A stretch of DNA of 64,000 nt from positions 23,672 through 87,671 of the forward strand of contig JBOHRN010000009.1 of assembly GCA_050732775.1 (NCBI GenBank). Direction: 5' to 3'. The translations under genes and the position numbers were made by a program. Of this stretch, positions 1 to 8,718 are shown one piece after another; within the stretch, counting starts at the first letter, position 1; the number at the start of each line of letters is the position of its first letter. The notes below the pieces were generated by a model. That model searched no databases. It had not been told where the DNA came from and was given only the letters and a program-made list of their open reading frames with translations. This DNA comes from JBOHRN01 sp050732775 (GTDB lineage: Bacteria; Gemmatimonadota; Gemmatimonadetes; Longimicrobiales; Longimicrobiaceae).

Positions 1-1233
1 GATGCCCGCGGCCAGGTGGCCGACCCCCTGCACGAAAGCTTGCACCCCGCCCGAGGCGGCGCTGGCGAACGACGAGTAGTGCCGGTTCCAGGCGTCTCGT
101 CCCACCATCGCCGCGAAGCCGGCGGTGCAGGCGACAATCGAGGTGAGCGCCAGGGTGCCCTCGCCGATGGCGCCGCCGTAGCCGACGTAGCGGGCGTCGC
201 TCTCCCGGTCGAGCTGTTTGGAGCTGGTGCCCGAGGCCACCAGCCCGTGGAAACCCGAGATGGCGCCGCAGGCGATGGTAATGAAGAGGAGCGGGAACCA
301 CCCCGGCGTATCGGCCGGCACCGCCGCGTTGATGGCGGGCGCGGCGAGCGGCGCGTTGGTTACCAGGACCCCTAGAAAAATGAGTCCCAGTGCCACGAAG
401 AGCTGGTGGGAGTTGATGTAGTCGCGCGGTTGGAGGAGTAGCCAAACCGGCAGCAGGCAGGCGGCGAAGCAGTACGCCAGGATCACCACGATCCAGCTGG
501 CCCGTACCCCGTCGGTTCGCGCCAGCTCCCGGGCCGCGGCCAGGTCGCCGCCCGCCGCCTCGAACTGGGTGCTGGTGGGGGTGAAGCCGAAGAGGTCGAT
601 CATCTCCGGCTGCCAGAACTGCCCCGCCCAGATGAGCACGTAAAGAGTGACCAGCGCGGCGATACTGGGCCAGAAGATGCCCGCCTTGGTCTTGTAGATC
701 AGCAACCCCACGGCGACGGCAATAGGGAGCTCGCCCCACACCGGGATCACCGAACCGGGGTTGCTCATGAACAGGTTGGCGATGAGCACGCAGAAGACCG
801 CGCTCACCATGATGATGAGAAAGAGGATGATGAGCAGAAAGAGCGTGCGCGCGCGGCGGCCGAGGATGCCCTGCGTGAGCGTGCCGATGGACTCGCCCCG
901 GTTGCGGGCCGAGATCCAGAGCGCGCCGAAGTCGTGCACCGCCCCCGCGAAGATGGTCCCCAGCACCACCCACAGGAAAGCCGGCAGCCACCCCCAAATT
1001 ACGGCTATGGCCGGACCCACGATGGGAGCTGCCCCGGCCACCGAGGTAAAGTGGTGGCCAAAGAGGACGTGTCGGTTGGTAGGCAGGTAGTCGAGCCCGT
1101 CCTCGAATTCGTGCGCTGGGGTGCGGAAGTCAGGGTCGAGCCGGTAGATGCGGCGCGCGAGGTAACGCGAGTAGACCAGGTAGCCGGTGGCAAACGCCGA
1201 CAGCCCGACGACCAGGAGTAGGATGGAGTTCAC
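1..1233 (-). CDS. cstA: Carbon starvation protein CstA, C-terminus outside the window
   Basis: This is an inner-membrane transporter of the CstA family, known in enterobacteria for uptake of pyruvate and peptides during carbon starvation. The 411 visible codons read without a stop to the window edge, so the 3' end is missing. Near-continuous hydrophobic segments are seen, with the family hallmarks FGHHFTSVAGAAPIVGP near residue 50, AGAVHDFGALW near 85 and GAISGFHGLVASGTSSKQL further on. The start is a GTG at 1233 giving VNSILLLVVGLSAFATGYLV, a typical first membrane helix. No ATG fits in this frame at the N-terminus. The gene follows a very short reading frame (1283-1357) on the same strand. 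The family assignment is firm; the substrate is not shown by the sequence. Confidence 0.93.
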   Translation of the reverse strand, partial: MNSILLLVVGLSAFATGYLVYSRYLARRIYRLDPDFRTPAHEFEDGLDYLPTNRHVLFGHHFTSVAGAAPIVGPAIAVIWGWLPAFLWVVLGTIFAGAVHDFGALWISARNRGESIGTLTQGILGRRARTLFLLIILFLIIMVSAVFCVLIANLFMSNPGSVIPVWGELPIAVAVGLLIYKTKAGIFWPSIAALVTLYVLIWAGQFWQPEMIDLFGFTPTSTQFEAAGGDLAAARELARTDGVRASWIVVILAYCFAACLLPVWLLLQPRDYINSHQLFVALGLIFLGVLVTNAPLAAPAINAAVPADTPGWFPLLFITIACGAISGFHGLVASGTSSKQLDRESDARYVGYGGAIGEGTLALTSIVACTAGFAAMVGRDAWNRHYSSFASAASGGVQAFVQGVGHLAAGI

Positions 1234-1282
1234 GGCCGGCTGCTAGACGACCACGTAGGGCGCCGGGGCGTGGTGGCAAACA

Positions 1283-1357
1283 TCATCTCCCCCCCAGCAG
1301 AGCCGTAACGCTGAAGGCGATGTGGAGGGCGGCGACGATGGTCAGGTGGGTCTTCAT
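1283..1357 (-). CDS. 24-codon reading frame upstream of cstA, possible remnant or leader
   Basis: An ATG follows a GGAG-like ribosome site and gives MKTHLTIVAALHIAFSVTAL before ending at TGA right after a run of seven G on the minus strand. The start resembles the first membrane helix of small hypothetical membrane proteins. If the G run were one base longer or shorter, the frame would continue a further 15 to 17 codons. It may therefore be a frameshifted remnant, a leader peptide for cstA, or chance. Nothing else supports function. Confidence 0.25.
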   Translation of the reverse strand: MKTHLTIVAALHIAFSVTALLGGR

Positions 1358-1480
1358 GGCGGCTCCAGGTCGAGCGAGGAAGTGGGGGCGCCCCACCTGC
1401 GGCCGACGGCTGGCCCCCACCGGCAAGCCATTTTCGCTGCTAATCGGCGGGGACGCAAGACAGGGATGGAGGGCTTCGCT

Positions 1481-2302
1481 TTACCCGCCGTCGATCCGTT
1501 CCTCTACGCTGGCCAGCTCGTTCCCGGCCTCGCGCAACTTCTCCAAGACCTCGCGGACTTGTTCGCGCTGCTCTTCCACGTCGTCCGCTTGACGCTCCAC
1601 CCGCCGCCGTTGGCGGTCGAGCTCGTCCTCGAGCTCCCCGGCCTCGTCCTCCAAAAGGTCGCGCTGGGCGCGCCCCAGAGCGGCGGCCAGTTCGCCCTGC
1701 CTCTCGGCCTCCTCGCGGTAGCTCTCTTCCTCGCGGCGGAGCTGGCGGAGCTCCCGCCGGTACCGCTCTGTCCAGCGCTCCAGCGAGCGCAGGAGCCGCC
1801 CCCGCTCCCGCAGCAAGTCGTGGTACTCGTCCCAGGCGTCCCGCCGCCTCTCTTCTCTCCGACCCCGGTCGCCCGAGGCCCCGAAGGTGATGGGGAGCTG
1901 CACCCAGACCGGTACCGGCTCCCCCTCCAGGCGGGCGGGCATGAAGCGGGTGCCTGCCATGACCTCGCGGGCCGCGGCGTCCAGAGCGGTCCGGCCGGAG
2001 CCGCGCGCCACCCGGGTCTTGCGCACCCGGCCTCGCTCATCGATCAGGACGTGCAGCACGGCGGTGCCGCCCACGCCCGCCTCGCGCAGCTCGCCGGGGT
2101 AGGCGTCGTCGATCTCGTCCAGCACCTGCCCCGGGTCGCGCGCGTGGGGACGGGTGTCGTAAGGGGTTGAGACTGGACCCCGCATTAGCTCCTCCAGGCG
2201 GAGCGTGTCGGCGGGCGAGGGGAAGGGCGCGGCGCGGACGCCCGGCGCGAACAAGAGCGTGGGGAGCGCGAGGAAGACCGAAAATAGGAAGCGTTGGATC
2301 AT
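1481..2302 (-). CDS. TonB C-terminal-domain protein with a C-terminal coiled coil
   Basis: A 273-residue exported protein. A signal peptide (MIQRFLFSVFLALPTLLFAP, residues 1-25) is followed by a TonB C-terminal domain at about 68-141, recognised by YPGELREAGVGGTAVLHVLI and by RFMPARLEG followed by PVPVWVQLPITF. Residues 145-270 are almost entirely Arg/Glu/Leu heptads and should form a long coiled coil. The layout is the reverse of a normal TonB, which has an N-terminal membrane anchor, a Pro-rich spacer and the TonB_C domain last. The start at 2302 was chosen over the upstream in-frame codon because the signal peptide begins there. It is divergent from the Nramp gene. A periplasmic role, perhaps in outer-membrane linkage, is inference; it is not shown to energise transport. 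Confidence 0.7.
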   Translation of the reverse strand: MIQRFLFSVFLALPTLLFAPGVRAAPFPSPADTLRLEELMRGPVSTPYDTRPHARDPGQVLDEIDDAYPGELREAGVGGTAVLHVLIDERGRVRKTRVARGSGRTALDAAAREVMAGTRFMPARLEGEPVPVWVQLPITFGASGDRGRREERRRDAWDEYHDLLRERGRLLRSLERWTERYRRELRQLRREEESYREEAERQGELAAALGRAQRDLLEDEAGELEDELDRQRRRVERQADDVEEQREQVREVLEKLREAGNELASVEERIDGG

Positions 2303-2431
2303 AGCAAGGAGGATGGTCACCCTCTGATACCGATCCACCTCCCTCGGGTTTCAAGGACTGCCGCCGGGAGGGTCGATGGCGCAGCGAGAAAGGTTGCCGC
2401 CCAAGCCGGAGTAAGGGTAGAATCTTTTTCT

Positions 2432-3766
2432 ATGTCGCGCCTCGCCTCGGTCCTCTTCTGGTCGGTCATCGCCGCCGCCTTCATCGGCCCGGGCACCGTC
2501 ACCACCGCGGCGGCGGCGGGGGCGGCGCACGGCACCGCGCTGCTCTGGGCGCTGGCGTTCTCGACCGTGGCCACGGTGGTGCTGCAAGAAGCGGCTGCCC
2601 GGCTAACCGTCGTCTCGGGCAAGGACTTGGGCCAGGCGATCCGAGACCGGTCCGCGGGGACCCCGGCCGGCCCGCTGGTACTCCTCCTGGTGCTGGGCGC
2701 CATCGTACTCGGAAACGCGGCGTACGAGGCGGGCAACATCCTCGGCGGCGGTGCCGGCGTCCTACTCGGGCTCGATCTTCCTGGCTGGGGGGTCACGCTG
2801 GCGATCGGCGCGCTGGCCGCCGGACTCTTGTGGACGGGTACCCCCAAGAGGGTGGCCCTCCTACTGGCGCTGACCGTGGCGGTAATGGGGGTGGCCTTCC
2901 TGGCCGCGGCCTTCCTGCTCAGTCCCGACCCCGCCGCGCTCGCGGTGGGAGCTCTGGTGCCGCGCCTGCCCGCCGGCGCGGAGCTCCTGGTCCTTGGCCT
3001 GGTGGGTACCACGGTGGTGCCGTACAACCTCTTCCTCGGCTCGGGCATCGCCGCCGGGCAGAGCGTGGGCGAGCTCCGCTTCGGTATCTCGCTGTCGGTA
3101 ATCCTGGGCGGGGCGATCTCGATGGCTGTTTTGGTAGTGGGCACGGCCGTGGCGGGCGAATTTTCATTCGAGCTACTGGCCGCCGCGCTGGAGGAGACCA
3201 TCGGCGGGGGAAGCACCTGGTTGCTGGCGCTGGGGCTCTTCGCGGCTGGTTTTTCGTCGGCGGTGACGGCTCCGCTCGCCGCCGCGGTAACCGCCCGCTC
3301 GCTGTTCGGAGACCAGGCCGGCCGGTGGGACGCCCGCGGCTGGCGCTACCGCTCGGTGTGGTGCGGGGTGCTGGGGGCGGGGCTCGCCTTCGGGCTTTCG
3401 GGGGTGCGGCCCATCCCGGTCATCATCCTAGCCCAGGCCCTCAACGGAGTGCTCCTCCCCTTCGCGGCGGTCTTTTTACTGCTGGCGGTGAACGACCGGG
3501 GGTTGATGGGGGAGCAGAGGCTGAACGGGTGGCTCGCCAACTCTCTCTCTGGGGTGGTGGTGGGGGTCGCGGTCGTGCTCGGCTCTGCCAGCGTGGTGCG
3601 GGCCGGCTTCGCCGCCCTGGGCGCGCGCCCCCCGGACGGGTGGTTGGTGCTGGCGCTTTCGCTGGCGGTGGCCGCGGTGATAGCGCTGCCAGTGGGGAGA
3701 GCGGTGGCGCGGGGGCGGCGGGGGGCCCGGCCCTTGGCCCGCAGCGGTGCCCAGGATACATTATAG
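2432..3766 (+). CDS. Nramp-family transporter with non-canonical metal-site motifs
   Basis: A 444-residue polytopic membrane protein of the Nramp (SLC11) divalent-metal transporter family. Eleven or so hydrophobic segments are seen. The first helix carries FIGPGTVTT where classical Mn/Fe Nramps have DPGN, and helix 6 carries GTTVVPYNLFLGSG where classical members have a Met-Pro-His core. So the usual Asp, Asn and Met ligands are replaced by Gly, Thr and Val. The start is the ATG at 2432 that opens MSRLASVLFWSV; the frame extends further upstream but that part is not protein-like. It diverges from the TonB-domain gene. The family assignment is sound, but the substrate may not be Mn or Fe. Confidence 0.85.
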   Translation: MSRLASVLFWSVIAAAFIGPGTVTTAAAAGAAHGTALLWALAFSTVATVVLQEAAARLTVVSGKDLGQAIRDRSAGTPAGPLVLLLVLGAIVLGNAAYEAGNILGGGAGVLLGLDLPGWGVTLAIGALAAGLLWTGTPKRVALLLALTVAVMGVAFLAAAFLLSPDPAALAVGALVPRLPAGAELLVLGLVGTTVVPYNLFLGSGIAAGQSVGELRFGISLSVILGGAISMAVLVVGTAVAGEFSFELLAAALEETIGGGSTWLLALGLFAAGFSSAVTAPLAAAVTARSLFGDQAGRWDARGWRYRSVWCGVLGAGLAFGLSGVRPIPVIILAQALNGVLLPFAAVFLLLAVNDRGLMGEQRLNGWLANSLSGVVVGVAVVLGSASVVRAGFAALGARPPDGWLVLALSLAVAAVIALPVGRAVARGRRGARPLARSGAQDTL

Positions 3767-3837
3767 CTACGGTTACTTGCCACTGCCAGCGCGGCCGGCG
3801 TGCAGACCCGCGACGAGATGAACCGCTACACTCCCCG

Positions 3838-6468
3838 GTGAGCCGGAAATACGCCGCCTTTCTCGCCGCCGCTTGCGGCCTGCTCGCAGCGTGCGCCGTG
3901 ACGCTCGGCCACCCCCCCACCGCCACCCTCGCCCAGCCCGGCGTGTCGCGGGAGCTGGCCCGCAACCGCGCCGCCACCCTGTCGGAGGTCACCTACACGC
4001 TCGCCCTCGACCTGACCGGTGGCGACCGGGTGGCGGGCGGCGTAACCATCGGCTTCGAGCGGAGCGAGGGAGCCGCGGAGTTGATCCTCGACTTCCGGGG
4101 CGAGCAGCTGTCGGAGCTGGTGGTTAACGGCGTGCCGGTCGGAGACCCCGAGTGGCGCGACGGACACCTGGTCATCCCCCGCGCCCTCTTGAGAGTCGGC
4201 GCCAACACGCTAGACGCGGGCTTCCGGGCTGAGATCGCCCCCGCGGGCGCGGCCGTTATCCGGGTCGACGAGGGTGAGGAGAGCTTTCTGTATACGCTCC
4301 TGGTCCCCTCGGACGCGCAGCTTCTCTTCCCCAGCTTTGACCAGCCCGACCTCAAGGCCCGCTTCCGGCTGACCGTGAGCGCGCCCGCGGGGTGGCGGGT
4401 GTTGGCGAACTCCCCGCTCGAGCAGCGGGCGGGGGAGGGGGCCGTTAACAGCTGGTCGTTCGCGGAGACCGAACCGATCTCCACCTACCTCTTCGCTTTC
4501 GCGGCCGGGCCCTGGCGGGTGAGCGAGTACCGGGTTCCGGGCCGGACCGATCACCCCGGCTCCATCACCACCTACCTGCGCTCCTCGCAACTGGGCGACG
4601 CCGACCCCGACACCATCGCCCGCCTAAACGCCGGCGCGCTGGCTTGGCTGGAGGAGTACTTCCGGGTTCCCTTCCCCTTCGCCAAGATGGACCTGCTGCT
4701 CGCCCCCGCTTTCCCCTTTGGCGGCATGGAGCACGTCGGCGCCATCTTCTACAACGAGAGCCGCTTCGTTTTCAAGGAGCCGCCCACGCTGAACGAGGAG
4801 TTAGGACGCAAAGCCACCATCTACCACGAGGTGGCCCACCAGTGGTTCGGCGACCTGGTGACCATGGAGTGGTTCGACGACCTCTGGCTCAAGGAGGGGT
4901 TCGCCACCTTCATGGCGGCCAAGGTGCAGGAGCAGCTCGACCCCGGCACGGGGGGGTGGAAGAGCTTCCACCTGCGCTACAAGCCCGCGGCGTACCGGAT
5001 CGACGCCACCCGCGGCACCACTCCCCTCTGGCAGGAACTGCCAAACTTGGACCTGGCCAAGAGCGCGTACGGGCCCATCGTCTACAACAAGGCCCCGGCC
5101 GTACTCAAACAGCTCGAGTTTCTGGTGGGCGAGGAAGAGTTCAGGAACGGGGTAACCCTTTTCCTGCGCCGGCACGCTTACGGAAACGCCGACTGGCGCG
5201 ATCTACTGGCCGCCGTCGAGCTGGCGAGCGGGCGCTCCCTGGAGAGGTTCGGGAGCCAGTACATCCTGCGGGCCGGGATGCCGAGGGTCGAGGTAGAAGT
5301 GCAGACGGGGGACGGGGTGATCCGCTCCCTCCGCTTGGTGCAACGGCCGGCCACGGAGTTGGCGGACGACCCGGGCGGGTGGTGGCCGATGAAGGTGCGG
5401 GTGCGGCTCGGCTATCGAGACGGGAAAGACGTGGTGCTAGACGCCCGCTTCGACGGCGAGAGCGCGCTGGTGGAGGGGGCGGCCGGGCGCCCCCTCCCCG
5501 ACTTCATCTACCCGAATGAAGGTGATTACGGTTACGGACTCTTCCTCCCCGATGACCGCTCCGCCGCCTACCTCCTAGAGGCGGTCGGAGGGCTGGAGCC
5601 GGACCTCCTGCGCGCGCTGGTGTGGGGATCTCTGTGGGAGCTCGTGCGGGAGGCCCGGCTCCCGCCCGCCCGCTTCACCGAAAGGGTGATCGAGGAGTTC
5701 CCTGGCGAGCGGGACGAGCAGATCTCGGCCTTTCTCCTTTCCCGCTCTCTGCTGGCCCTGGAGACTTTGCTGGAGCGAGGAGAGAGGGGCGGGCTTTACC
5801 CTCGCCTGGAGCGGCTGCTGTTGGCCCGCGCCGGTAACGCTGAGTTTTCTTACGGTCTGCGCAAGCAGGCCCTCGACGCTTTCCTCTCGTCCGCCCGCTC
5901 GCCCGCGGGCCTCGACGCCCTGCTCGGCTACCTGGCCAACCGGCGGCTCTTCAATAACGGCCCCATCGGCCAGCCCAGCCGATGGACCGCCCTCCGCACC
6001 CTGCTGGCGCTGGACCACCCGCGTGCCGACTCTCTGTTCGAGGCCGAGCGGGCCAACGACGACTCTCCCGACGCCGCCCGGCAGAGCTTCATAGCGGGCG
6101 CGGCCGTGCCCGACGCCGGGGCCAAACGGGAGTACTTCGGCCGCTACCTGAACGACCCGGAGCTAAACGAGGCGTGGGTCACGGCGTCCTTGGACGCTTT
6201 TCTCCACCCCGCCCACCGAGACCTCACCCTCCCCTACCTGGAGCCGGCCCTAGAGCGGCTGGAGTGGATCAGGGAGAACCGGCGCATCTTCTTTCTCCCC
6301 CAGTGGCTGGGTAGCTTCGTGGGAGCTCACCCGGAGCGGCGGGCGCTGGAGACGGTGGACCGCTTCCTGGCGGCTCACCCGGGCCTCCCCCAAGACATCC
6401 GCCGCAAGGTTCTGGTCGAGCGCGACGAACTGGCGCGCACCGTACGCATCCGGGAGGCCCAGGAGTGA
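3838..6468 (+). CDS. M1 family zinc aminopeptidase, lipoprotein
   Basis: An 876-residue member of peptidase family M1 (gluzincin aminopeptidases), which removes N-terminal residues from peptides. The GTG at 3838 opens VSRKYAAFLAAACGLLAAC, a lipoprotein signal with lipobox LAAC, so the enzyme should be membrane-anchored in the envelope. The zinc site is HEVAHQWFGDLV with His330, Glu331, His334 and the third ligand Glu353 in WLKEGFATF. The substrate-binding GxMEN motif is present as GGMEH. An N-terminal beta domain and a helical C-terminal ERAP1-like domain account for the rest. The frame is open far upstream into the Nramp gene, but that extension is antisense noise. It stands alone, 71 bases after the transporter. 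Confidence 0.92.
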   Translation: MSRKYAAFLAAACGLLAACAVTLGHPPTATLAQPGVSRELARNRAATLSEVTYTLALDLTGGDRVAGGVTIGFERSEGAAELILDFRGEQLSELVVNGVPVGDPEWRDGHLVIPRALLRVGANTLDAGFRAEIAPAGAAVIRVDEGEESFLYTLLVPSDAQLLFPSFDQPDLKARFRLTVSAPAGWRVLANSPLEQRAGEGAVNSWSFAETEPISTYLFAFAAGPWRVSEYRVPGRTDHPGSITTYLRSSQLGDADPDTIARLNAGALAWLEEYFRVPFPFAKMDLLLAPAFPFGGMEHVGAIFYNESRFVFKEPPTLNEELGRKATIYHEVAHQWFGDLVTMEWFDDLWLKEGFATFMAAKVQEQLDPGTGGWKSFHLRYKPAAYRIDATRGTTPLWQELPNLDLAKSAYGPIVYNKAPAVLKQLEFLVGEEEFRNGVTLFLRRHAYGNADWRDLLAAVELASGRSLERFGSQYILRAGMPRVEVEVQTGDGVIRSLRLVQRPATELADDPGGWWPMKVRVRLGYRDGKDVVLDARFDGESALVEGAAGRPLPDFIYPNEGDYGYGLFLPDDRSAAYLLEAVGGLEPDLLRALVWGSLWELVREARLPPARFTERVIEEFPGERDEQISAFLLSRSLLALETLLERGERGGLYPRLERLLLARAGNAEFSYGLRKQALDAFLSSARSPAGLDALLGYLANRRLFNNGPIGQPSRWTALRTLLALDHPRADSLFEAERANDDSPDAARQSFIAGAAVPDAGAKREYFGRYLNDPELNEAWVTASLDAFLHPAHRDLTLPYLEPALERLEWIRENRRIFFLPQWLGSFVGAHPERRALETVDRFLAAHPGLPQDIRRKVLVERDELARTVRIREAQE

Positions 6469-6534
6469 ACCGGCGCTTGGCGTCCGGCTGCCGTTGCGAT
6501 TTTCTCCCAACAGCGACATCTTTATCCGCCAGCG

Positions 6535-7497
6535 ATGGCTAAGCGCGCGCTCCTGACCGGGGCCACCGGCTTCGTGGGTGGCCACCTGGCCGAGCGGTTG
6601 GCGCAAGAGGGGTGGACGTCGCGGGCGGTGGTGCGCCCTACCAGCGACACCTCCTTACTGGACCGGCTGTCTCTTGAGACGGTGACCACGGACCTCCGCG
6701 ACGCGGACGGGGTGGCGCGGGCGGCCGAAGGGGCAGAGGTTGTCTTTCACCTGGCCGCCGCTACCTTTGCCCGGCGGGAGGAGGAGTTTTGGAGCGCCAA
6801 CGTGGACGCCACCCGAGCCGTGATGGAGGGGGCTGCCAGGGCCGGTAGCCGGGCGGTATACCTGAGCTCGTACGCGGCGTGTGGCCCGGGCTCGTACGAC
6901 CGACCGCGCCGGGCGGGGGACGAACCGGAGCCGCTCAGCGCGTACGGGCGCACCAAGCTGGAGGGGGAGCGGGCGGCGCGGGAGCTGGCACCAGAGGCGG
7001 TGATCGTCCGCGCGCCCGCGGTGTATGGACCCCGCGACCGGGCGCTGTTGCCGTTATTCCGTATGGCCCGGCTGGGCGTGGTGCCGGTACCGGGTGGCGG
7101 CGACCGTCCGCTGCACCTGCTCTTCGCGCCCGACCTGGCGGGGGCGCTGGTCCGAGCGGCCCGGGTAGCGGCGGGCACCTACGCGGTGGCCGGACCGGGG
7201 GCGCCGGCGTGGCGGGAGGTGGTCTCGGTGGTGGGCGACGCGCTGGGGAGGCGAGTACTCTCGGTTCCCCTTTCCCCCGCCCTGGTGCGGGGGGCCGCGG
7301 CCGCCACCGAGGGGGTGGCACGGCTCTTGGGCCGAAGCGCAACCTTTGGCCGCGACAAAGCCCGGGAGATGCTCGCTCCCGGCTGGCTGTGCGATCTGAG
7401 TGGTTCCGAAGCGCTCCTCCCCGCCGGGGAGGCGACAGCACTGGCGGAGGGGATGCAAAAGACGGTGGCATGGTACCGAACCAACGGATGGCTTTGA
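6535..7497 (+). CDS. NAD(P)-dependent epimerase/dehydratase-type reductase, CerR-like candidate
   Basis: A 320-residue extended short-chain dehydrogenase. The nucleotide-binding motif GATGFVGGHLAERL sits at residues 9-22 and the catalytic pair in SAYGRTKLEGE (YxxxK) near residue 138. It is the first gene of a coupled run with serine palmitoyltransferase, a GNAT protein, a glycosyltransferase and a flippase-like protein, and its TGA overlaps the next ATG by one base. In Caulobacter the ceramide reductase CerR is an enzyme of this same family acting in sphingolipid synthesis. The position here makes that role likely: reduction of the keto group formed by the palmitoyltransferase. From sequence alone it could act on another sugar or lipid, so CerR is an inference from context. 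Confidence 0.85.
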   Translation: MAKRALLTGATGFVGGHLAERLAQEGWTSRAVVRPTSDTSLLDRLSLETVTTDLRDADGVARAAEGAEVVFHLAAATFARREEEFWSANVDATRAVMEGAARAGSRAVYLSSYAACGPGSYDRPRRAGDEPEPLSAYGRTKLEGERAARELAPEAVIVRAPAVYGPRDRALLPLFRMARLGVVPVPGGGDRPLHLLFAPDLAGALVRAARVAAGTYAVAGPGAPAWREVVSVVGDALGRRVLSVPLSPALVRGAAAATEGVARLLGRSATFGRDKAREMLAPGWLCDLSGSEALLPAGEATALAEGMQKTVAWYRTNGWL

Positions 7498-8714
7498 TGG
7501 AAGCCTCGCCGAAACAGCTTCAGGGGACCGCCGACCTCTTCGACAAGTGCGCCCGCTACACCGCGGCGCACGACGTCATGGAGAGTGGTCTCTACCCGTT
7601 CTTCCAGCCCATCTCCTGCTCTCACGACACCGAGGTGGTGATCCGGGGGGAGCGGAAGATCATGGTGGGCTCGAACAACTACCTCGGGCTCACCCACCAC
7701 CCGTACGTGCTGGAGCGGGCCAAGGCGGCCTTCGACCAGTACGGGAGCGGCTGCACCGGGAGCCGGTTCCTGAACGGCACCCTCGACCTGCACGAGGAGC
7801 TGGAGGAGCGGCTGGCCAGACTGATGGGGCACGACGCTTCCCTGGTTTTCAGCACCGGCTACCAGACCAACCTGGGGGTGATTTCCACGCTGGTGGGGCG
7901 CTCCGGCGTGGTCATTCAGGACAAGCTGAATCACGCCTCCCTGGTGGACGGCGGGCTCCTCTCGGACGGGACCATGGTGCGTTACCCCCACGGCGACCAC
8001 TCCGCCCTGCGCCGCTCCCTGGATAGCCACGCCGGGGCGCCCGGCGGGGTGCTGGTGGTGACCGATGGCGTCTTCTCGATGGAGGGCGACATCGTGGACC
8101 TCCCCGCGGTCTCCTCCCTGTGCGCCGAGTACGGGGCCCGGCTCATGATCGACGACGCCCACGCCGCCGGGGTGCTGGGCGAGAATGGAGGTGGTACCGG
8201 CGAGCACTTCGGCATGAACCACCGGGTCGACCTGGCCATGGCCACCTTCTCCAAGTCGTTCGCCTCCATCGGAGGGGCCATCGCCGGACCGGCCGACGTG
8301 ATCCACTACCTCAAGCACCACGCCCGTCCGCTCATCTTTTCGGCCAGCGTGCCCCCCTCCGCGATCGCCACCGTGCTGGCCTGCATCGAAGTGCTGGAGC
8401 GGGAGCCGGAGCGGCGCACCCAGCTGTGGGAGAACGCCGATTACCTGCGCGCCGGGCTGCAGTCGGTGGGTTACGACACCGTCAACTCCGAGACCCCCAT
8501 CATCCCGGTGGTGGTGGGCGAAATGTTGGACACTTTCGGCTTCTGGAGGGGTCTCTTCGACGCGGGGATATTCACTAATCCGGTGCTGCCGCCCGCCGTG
8601 CCCGAGAATTCGTGTCGGCTGCGCACTTCGGTCATGTCTACCCACACGCGGGACCACCTGGACCAGGTGCTGGAAGCGTTTGAGGCGGTGGGGCGGGAGC
8701 GCGGGGTCATTTAG
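7497..8714 (+). CDS. spt: Serine palmitoyltransferase (PLP, alpha-oxoamine synthase family)
   Basis: A 405-residue PLP enzyme that should condense serine with a long acyl thioester to 3-ketosphinganine, the first step of sphingolipid synthesis. Features favouring SPT over BioF or KBL are the N-terminal ESGLYPFFQPIS block, DTEVVIRGERKIMVGSNNYL and YGSGCTGSRFLNGTLDLHEE, which closely match bacterial SPTs. PLP residues are visible: the Schiff-base Lys253 in ATFSKSFASIGG, Asp219/His222 in IDDAHAAGVLG and the stacking His146 in NHASLVDGG. The start is the ATG at 7497, overlapping the upstream stop as TGATG; an in-frame ATG at 7488 is also possible. Neighbours fit a sphingolipid pathway. A standalone BioF-type role is the alternative but less likely. 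Confidence 0.9.
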   Translation: MEASPKQLQGTADLFDKCARYTAAHDVMESGLYPFFQPISCSHDTEVVIRGERKIMVGSNNYLGLTHHPYVLERAKAAFDQYGSGCTGSRFLNGTLDLHEELEERLARLMGHDASLVFSTGYQTNLGVISTLVGRSGVVIQDKLNHASLVDGGLLSDGTMVRYPHGDHSALRRSLDSHAGAPGGVLVVTDGVFSMEGDIVDLPAVSSLCAEYGARLMIDDAHAAGVLGENGGGTGEHFGMNHRVDLAMATFSKSFASIGGAIAGPADVIHYLKHHARPLIFSASVPPSAIATVLACIEVLEREPERRTQLWENADYLRAGLQSVGYDTVNSETPIIPVVVGEMLDTFGFWRGLFDAGIFTNPVLPPAVPENSCRLRTSVMSTHTRDHLDQVLEAFEAVGRERGVI

Positions 8715-8718
8715 CGGG

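Noticed and set aside
2830..3837. N-terminal extension of the M1 peptidase into the Nramp gene
   Set aside because: The extension is low-complexity Gly/Arg/Pro text; the signal peptide begins at 3838.
7497..8714. BioF or CqsA instead of serine palmitoyltransferase
   Set aside because: The N-terminal GLYPFFQPI block, the FLNGTLDLHEE segment and the neighbours fit SPT better.
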